From Spirosoma sp. SC4-14 (GTDB lineage Bacteria > Bacteroidota > Bacteroidia > Cytophagales > Spirosomataceae): DNA of 64,000 bases. The first letter of the stretch is position 1; each line of letters begins with the position of its first letter. The notes beneath the pieces were generated by a model. The model was not told the DNA's origin. It was given only the letters and a program-made list of their open reading frames with translations, and made no database searches. A program made the translations under genes and the position numbers. The stretch lies in the NCBI RefSeq assembly GCF_037201965.1, contig NZ_CP147518.1:6193001-6257000 (forward strand), in the 5' to 3' direction. Of this stretch, positions 59,076 through 64,000 are shown in pieces.

Positions 59076-62000
59076 ATGGTTTACAACTGTTTGAAACGGG
59101 TGTATTACACCTTACCAATCGTGCTGCTATGCTGGCTCGTGTGTACGGGAGCGTTTGCTCAGGAACGTAAAATTACTGGCCGGGTTACGGATGGAAACGA
59201 CAACAATGCCCTACCCGGTGCCAACGTTGTGGTTAAAGGCACACAAACGGGTATGGTTACCGATGCCACTGGGCAATTCTCACTCAATGTTCCTGCCGGG
59301 CGCGATGTGCTAACGATTTCGGCAATCGGTTATGTAGCGCAGGACGTTACGATTGGTAGCCGAACAACCATCAACATTACCCTTTCTCCCGACATTAAAA
59401 CACTCAACGAAGTTGTGGTAACGGGATACGGTGCCCAGGCTAAACGCGACATTACGGGGGCCGTAGCAACGGTAGATGCCAAACAACTGCTGTCTGTTCC
59501 GGCCACAAACGTAGGACAGGCACTTCAGGGTCGTGTAGCCGGTGTAACGGTGGGTAACGAAAATGCACCGGGTGGCGGAGTTATGGTCCGGATTCGGGGG
59601 TTTGGAACTATCAACGACAACTCCCCTCTCTACGTTATCGACGGGGTGCCTACCAAAGGCAACCTGAACACCCTGAACCTGAACGACATCGAGAGCATGC
59701 AGATTCTGAAAGATGCGTCGGCAGCATCGATCTACGGTTCGCGGGCGGGCAATGGTGTGGTGATCATTACCACTAAAAAAGGAAAAGCCGGAAAGCCTAA
59801 GTTTACGTACGATATGTACTATGGCTCACAGCGACATGGCAAGTTACTCGACATGCTTAACACGCAGGAGTATGCCAATCTGATCTGGGAATCTCGGAAA
59901 AATTCGGGAGTTGTAGCCGCAAACGGCAATCCGCTCCATTCGCAGTTCGGTAATGGCCCAACTCCCGTCATTCCCGATTATATTCTGCCTAGTGGCGCTT
60001 TTGAAGGCGATCCGCGTGTAGCCCGCAATCCAGACGGAACGTATGTAAATTACAACAACGACATCAACTCGTCGAAATTTCTGCTGATTACGAAAGCCAA
60101 TAAAGAAGGTACCAACTGGATGGAAGAAATTTTTCGGGTAGCCCCCATTCAAAATCATCAGATAGGTGTTTCGGGAGGTGGCGAAAATGGGCGTTATGCC
60201 ATGTCGCTCAACTATTTCAACCAGGATGGGATCATGAAGTATACCGGCTACAAGCGCTATTCGCTGCGGTCGAATACAGAATTCAACGTTACCAAACGGG
60301 TTCGGGTTGGTCAAAACTTTCAGGTTGCCTACGGTGAGCGAGTGGGACAACCCAGTGGAAACAATACCGAAAGTAATCCAATCTCGTTTGCTTACCGCAT
60401 TCAACCCATCATTCCGGTTTATGACGTAGCAGGTAACTTTGCAGGTACACGCGGTGGCGATCTGGACAATGCCTTCAACCCAATGGCCGATTTATACCGG
60501 AACAAGGACAACGTTCAGAAAGAAATTCGCCTTTTTGGTAATGCCTTTGCCGAAGTCGACATTCTGCCAAACCTGACGGCTCGAACCAGTTTCGGTATTG
60601 ACTACAATTTGTTCAACTACCGCAACTACTCGATTCGAAACATCGAAGCCTCCGAAGCCCGCGGTTCAAACAGTCTGACAACCAGCAATAACTACGAATG
60701 GACGTGGACATGGTATAACACCCTGACCTACAATATATCGTTGGGCGATCGGCATCGGTTTAATGTGATTGCCGGTACTGAATCGATCAAAAATTACTAT
60801 GAGTTTTTTGATGCCAGCCGGACCAACTTTGCCGTCGATGACATTGAGAACCGATACCTGAGTGCCGGTACGGGTGTTCAGACCAACAATGGTGGCGCTT
60901 CGAACTGGCGGCTGGCTTCGGAATTTGCTAAACTGAACTATGCCCTCGACGATAAATACCTGGTCGATCTGACCGTTCGTCGTGACCGCTCGTCGCGGTT
61001 TGCTCCCGAATTTCGGTCGGCTGTTTTCCCGGCAGCCAGCGTGGGTTGGCGGATATCAAAAGAAAATTTCTTCAAACCGCTGACCTTTGTTGACGACCTG
61101 AAATTCAGAGCTGGTTTAGGGCAAACGGGTAATCAGGAAATTGGTAACTACAACCCGTATACGCAGTTTAGTACGAACCCAATCACGTCGTTCTACGACA
61201 TCAACGGCACTCGTACGTCAGCCGTTCCAGGTTATGAACTAACGCAGTTTGGCAACGCCAAAGCCAAATGGGAAACCACTACCAGCCTCAACATTGGTTT
61301 CGATGCCAGTCTGTTAAAAAACAAACTCGGTATTAATTTCGACTGGTATACCCGCACTACCTCCGATATGCTATTCCCGGTACAGGCTCCGCTCACACAG
61401 GGCGTTGCTACGGTTCCCTTCCAGAACATTGGGTCGATGCGTAACCGGGGGATAGATCTGATGATTAACTACGGCGACAAAATTGGAGCCAGTGGCTTTA
61501 CCTACAACATCGGAGCCAACTTCAGCACCTATCGCAACGTAGTTACCAAAACCAACGGCGACCCAAGCACGCAGTATTTCGGTATCAACGACGAGCGTAT
61601 CCAGAACTTTGTTGTAACCCAGCAGAATTACCCCATCGCTTCATTCTTCGGGTATACAATCGATGGTATTTTCCAGACCAACGAAGAAGCGAAAGCCTGG
61701 CCTGTGCAGTTTGGCAATGCGGCTTCTGAAAACGTAGCCGGACGGTTCAAATTCCATGATGTTAACGGCGATGGCAAAATCGATTCGCAGGATCTGAGCA
61801 TCATTGGTAGCCCACACCCCAAATTCACCTACGGGCTGAACCTGAACCTGAACTACAAAAACTTTGGATTAACCATCTTCGGTCAGGGCGTTCAGGGCAA
61901 TCAGATCTTCAACTACACTAAATACTGGACCGACTTCCCAACGTTTGGTGGCAACCGCAGCACCCGTATGCTGTATCAGTCATGGAGGCCAGGGGCAACC

Positions 62001-62327
62001 GATGCTATTTTACCCCAGCTTCGCTCAAGCGACCAGGTTAGTATCCAACCATCGACCTATTACCTCGAAAGCGGCTCTTACTTCCGGATGAAGAACATCC
62101 AGTTGACTTACCAGTTGCCGCAGGCGCTCCTGTCGCGGTTAAAAATCGGCACAATGGCGGTATACGTTCAGGGGCAAAACCTGTTTACAGTCACGAAGTA
62201 TTCTGGCATGGACCCAGAAGTCAATCTGCGGAGCTACTCAGCTGGCAACGACCGCCAGATTGGTGTCGACGGTGGCTCGTATCCTGTTGCCAAAACTGTT
62301 TTGGTTGGTCTGAATCTATCATTTTAA
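59076..62327 (+). CDS. SusC/RagA-family TonB-dependent outer-membrane transporter (2)
   Basis: A 1083-residue SusC-type transporter. The signal peptide ends at about 28, a carboxypeptidase-regulatory-like domain covers 32-103 and the TonB-box-like LNEVVVTGYG lies at 110-119. The plug (about 125-235; NSPLYVIDGVPTKGN, SIYGSRAGNGVVIITTKKGK) and barrel follow, ending in LNLSF. It pairs with the SusD gene starting 78 bp downstream. There is no regulator or enzyme gene within the window near this pair, so the substrate is unknown; enzymes may lie past the right edge. It belongs to the same broad family as the copy at 19493 but differs in sequence. Confidence 0.96.
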   Translation: MVYNCLKRVYYTLPIVLLCWLVCTGAFAQERKITGRVTDGNDNNALPGANVVVKGTQTGMVTDATGQFSLNVPAGRDVLTISAIGYVAQDVTIGSRTTINITLSPDIKTLNEVVVTGYGAQAKRDITGAVATVDAKQLLSVPATNVGQALQGRVAGVTVGNENAPGGGVMVRIRGFGTINDNSPLYVIDGVPTKGNLNTLNLNDIESMQILKDASAASIYGSRAGNGVVIITTKKGKAGKPKFTYDMYYGSQRHGKLLDMLNTQEYANLIWESRKNSGVVAANGNPLHSQFGNGPTPVIPDYILPSGAFEGDPRVARNPDGTYVNYNNDINSSKFLLITKANKEGTNWMEEIFRVAPIQNHQIGVSGGGENGRYAMSLNYFNQDGIMKYTGYKRYSLRSNTEFNVTKRVRVGQNFQVAYGERVGQPSGNNTESNPISFAYRIQPIIPVYDVAGNFAGTRGGDLDNAFNPMADLYRNKDNVQKEIRLFGNAFAEVDILPNLTARTSFGIDYNLFNYRNYSIRNIEASEARGSNSLTTSNNYEWTWTWYNTLTYNISLGDRHRFNVIAGTESIKNYYEFFDASRTNFAVDDIENRYLSAGTGVQTNNGGASNWRLASEFAKLNYALDDKYLVDLTVRRDRSSRFAPEFRSAVFPAASVGWRISKENFFKPLTFVDDLKFRAGLGQTGNQEIGNYNPYTQFSTNPITSFYDINGTRTSAVPGYELTQFGNAKAKWETTTSLNIGFDASLLKNKLGINFDWYTRTTSDMLFPVQAPLTQGVATVPFQNIGSMRNRGIDLMINYGDKIGASGFTYNIGANFSTYRNVVTKTNGDPSTQYFGINDERIQNFVVTQQNYPIASFFGYTIDGIFQTNEEAKAWPVQFGNAASENVAGRFKFHDVNGDGKIDSQDLSIIGSPHPKFTYGLNLNLNYKNFGLTIFGQGVQGNQIFNYTKYWTDFPTFGGNRSTRMLYQSWRPGATDAILPQLRSSDQVSIQPSTYYLESGSYFRMKNIQLTYQLPQALLSRLKIGTMAVYVQGQNLFTVTKYSGMDPEVNLRSYSAGNDRQIGVDGGSYPVAKTVLVGLNLSF

Positions 62328-62405
62328 TGAATAAAGCCTAATGAGCAGTGATTGATGGAGCGCATAGTTCTGCTATGTCTCATTAGTCACGATCCATTTA
62401 TCGCC

Positions 62406-64000
62406 ATGAAAAAAACAACCCTAGTCATAATCTCACTTAGTCTGGCAGTAGCTACTTCCTGCTCCGACAAGTTTTTAGATGTACAACCCAAAGCTGCCCT
62501 GGCCGTTACAACGCTCCAAAACAAAGCAGGTGTCAATGCCCTGCTGATTGGTGCTTATTCGTTGCTCGATGGTTGGGCAACCCCCGAAGGCGCTTACCGG
62601 TCTTATCAGGTTGGTGCCGACAACTGGGTATATGGGAGCGTTGCCAGTGATGACGCCTATAAGGGCACTATTGCGGGCGACCAACCCCCAATTTCTCTGA
62701 TCGAGCAGGGCAATATACAGTCCGACAACATTTATTTTCGGGGTAAATGGCGCGGTATGTATGATGGTATAGCCCGCTCTAACGATGCCTTACAGGCTGT
62801 AGCCGTAGCTAAAGACATGACCGATGCCGAAAAACAGCAGGTTATTGCCGAAGCTCGTTTTCTGCGGGGCCATTATCATTTCGAGCTGAAGAAGATGTAT
62901 AACATGGTTCCTTACATCGACGAGAAAACCTACAACCCCAATGATCTGGAAAGCACAAAGCTGCCAAACAACACCGACATATGGCCCAATATCGTAGCCG
63001 ACATAAAAGCGGCTTATGATGCATTGCCAACCAAACAAACTCAGGTCGGTCGGCCAACCAAGTGGGCTGCCGCAGCCGAACTGGCCAAAGCCTATCTGTT
63101 CCAGAAAAAATATGCCGAAGCCAAAACGCTGCTGGAAGCAATAGTCGCTAGCGGACAATATAAACTGGTCGATAAGTATCACGACAATTTCAAAGCCGTA
63201 ACGAACAACAATGCGGAGTCGATCTTTGAAATCCAATATTCGGTTAACGACGGCGCATCGGGTGGCGAAAATGGCAATATCGGGTCAACGCTCAACTACC
63301 CCTACGGTGGTGGCGGTGTTACAACCTGCTGTGGCTTTTTCCAGCCCTCACAAAATCTGGTCAATGCCTTCAAAACCGATGCCACTGGCCTGCCTATGCT
63401 CGATACGTTCAATGCTTCTGATGTAACAAACGATCAGGGAATTGAGTCTACAGCCCCTTTTACACCCTATGCCGGTACGGTTGACCCACGACTCGACTGG
63501 ACAGTTGGGCGCCGGGGAATTCCTTTCCTGGACTGGGGTGTTCATCCGGGCAAAGCCTACGTTCGTGACCAATCGTATGGCGGCCCCTATTCGCCCAAAA
63601 AACACGTCATGTATAAATCAGATGTAGGTACCAATACGTTTGCCGGGAACCCACGCCTGAACGCCAACAACTACCGAATTATCCGATATAGCCATGTGTT
63701 GTTGTGGCTGGCCGAGATTGAAGTCGAAATTGGCGATCTGGAAAAAGCACGCGCCTACGTGAATCAGATCCGCAAACGGGCTGCGAACCCCGACGGTTTT
63801 GTAAAAAATACCGACGGAACGCCCTCTGCCAACTACCTGATCAAAGAATACAGCGCAACCTGGACCGACAAAGATCTGGCACGCAAGGCCGTACAGTTTG
63901 AACAGCGGCTGGAGTTTGCCATGGAAGGCCATCGTCGGTTCGACCTCGTTCGGTGGGGTATTGCAGATCAGGTACTGAACGCCTATTATCCGGTAGAAGC
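62406..64000 (+). CDS. SusD/RagB-family lipoprotein (2), truncated by the window end
   Basis: At least 531 residues, with the 3' end outside the window. The N-terminus is a lipoprotein signal (MKKTTLVIISLSLAVATSC, C19), then SDKFLDVQPKAALAVTTLQN, TPR-like helices (AEARFLRGHYHFELKKMYNMVPYI), a glycan-facing loop region and the RagB signature FEQRLEFAMEGHRRFDLVRWG near the cut. It would cap the adjacent SusC pore. No stop codon is seen before position 64000, and the truncation is only the window limit. Confidence 0.93.
   Translation, partial: MKKTTLVIISLSLAVATSCSDKFLDVQPKAALAVTTLQNKAGVNALLIGAYSLLDGWATPEGAYRSYQVGADNWVYGSVASDDAYKGTIAGDQPPISLIEQGNIQSDNIYFRGKWRGMYDGIARSNDALQAVAVAKDMTDAEKQQVIAEARFLRGHYHFELKKMYNMVPYIDEKTYNPNDLESTKLPNNTDIWPNIVADIKAAYDALPTKQTQVGRPTKWAAAAELAKAYLFQKKYAEAKTLLEAIVASGQYKLVDKYHDNFKAVTNNNAESIFEIQYSVNDGASGGENGNIGSTLNYPYGGGGVTTCCGFFQPSQNLVNAFKTDATGLPMLDTFNASDVTNDQGIESTAPFTPYAGTVDPRLDWTVGRRGIPFLDWGVHPGKAYVRDQSYGGPYSPKKHVMYKSDVGTNTFAGNPRLNANNYRIIRYSHVLLWLAEIEVEIGDLEKARAYVNQIRKRAANPDGFVKNTDGTPSANYLIKEYSATWTDKDLARKAVQFEQRLEFAMEGHRRFDLVRWGIADQVLNAYYPVE

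Noticed and set aside
62406-64000. Second SusD gene as a truncated gene
   Set aside because: The frame is open to the last base; only the window ends.

Overview
The window looks like chromosomal DNA of a Bacteroidota bacterium, most likely a Cytophagales relative of Spirosoma. The reasons are two SusC/SusD pairs, a TamB-type protein, GSCFA, a long D-Ala-D-Ala-ligase-like protein, a near absence of Shine-Dalgarno sequences, and several promoters of the Bacteroidota form TTG-N19/20-TAnnTTTG (clearest before tRNA-Asp, rpsF, a Fur-family gene and a phosphosugar mutase). The genus is inference; no rRNA gene is present.

Layout. 1-19 kb: mostly housekeeping and single genes (Fur-family regulator, DinB-like protein, tamB, tsaD, MOSC protein, membrane protein, VOC protein, hydrolase, LOV-like PAS protein, tRNA-Asp, aldose-sugar dehydrogenase lipoprotein, VanZ-like protein, multi-PAS histidine kinase, pirin). 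17.9-36.7 kb: a carbohydrate locus. It has a divergent GntR-type regulator, SusC/SusD, and then a co-directional block of a cytochrome c-linked dehydrogenase, a DUF1080 (3-keto-disaccharide hydrolase-type) protein, a DUF4432 epimerase-like protein, a cupin isomerase-like protein, a TIM-barrel isomerase/epimerase, a Gfo/Idh/MocA oxidoreductase and a complete Rbs-type ABC importer. No classical glycoside hydrolase or kinase is seen, so I read it as a redox-based sugar or glycoside pathway: outer-membrane capture, periplasmic oxidation and cleavage, ABC import, cytosolic isomerisation and oxidoreduction. 36.8-37.1 kb: a stack of hairpins and terminators. 38-45 kb: an SMP-30 lactonase, a red-light module (bacteriophytochrome, Rcp1-like response regulator, heme oxygenase) with a second PAS kinase converging on it, and two small exported proteins. 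45.5-58.9 kb: housekeeping genes (prfC, yggS-like, rpsF-rpsR-rplI, GSCFA, Mrp, NifU, ligase, phosphosugar mutase). Among these lie three decayed accessory genes: a Uma2 nuclease and a DUF433/DUF5615 toxin-antitoxin-like pair, all frameshifted. 59-64 kb: a second SusC/SusD pair, cut by the window end.

The most unusual non-coding signal is a set of long intergenic inverted repeats at gene junctions. One family (three copies) has arms built on GTTTACGGTATTCGG and a conserved loop core. A second family (three copies) has GAAGAGTGAA/AAAGAGTG arms and a loop word close to AGATGCAGT. Other junctions carry unrelated palindromes. Five of the eight junctions inside the catabolic block have such an element. 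One copy also carries the -33 element of the ribosomal-protein promoter.
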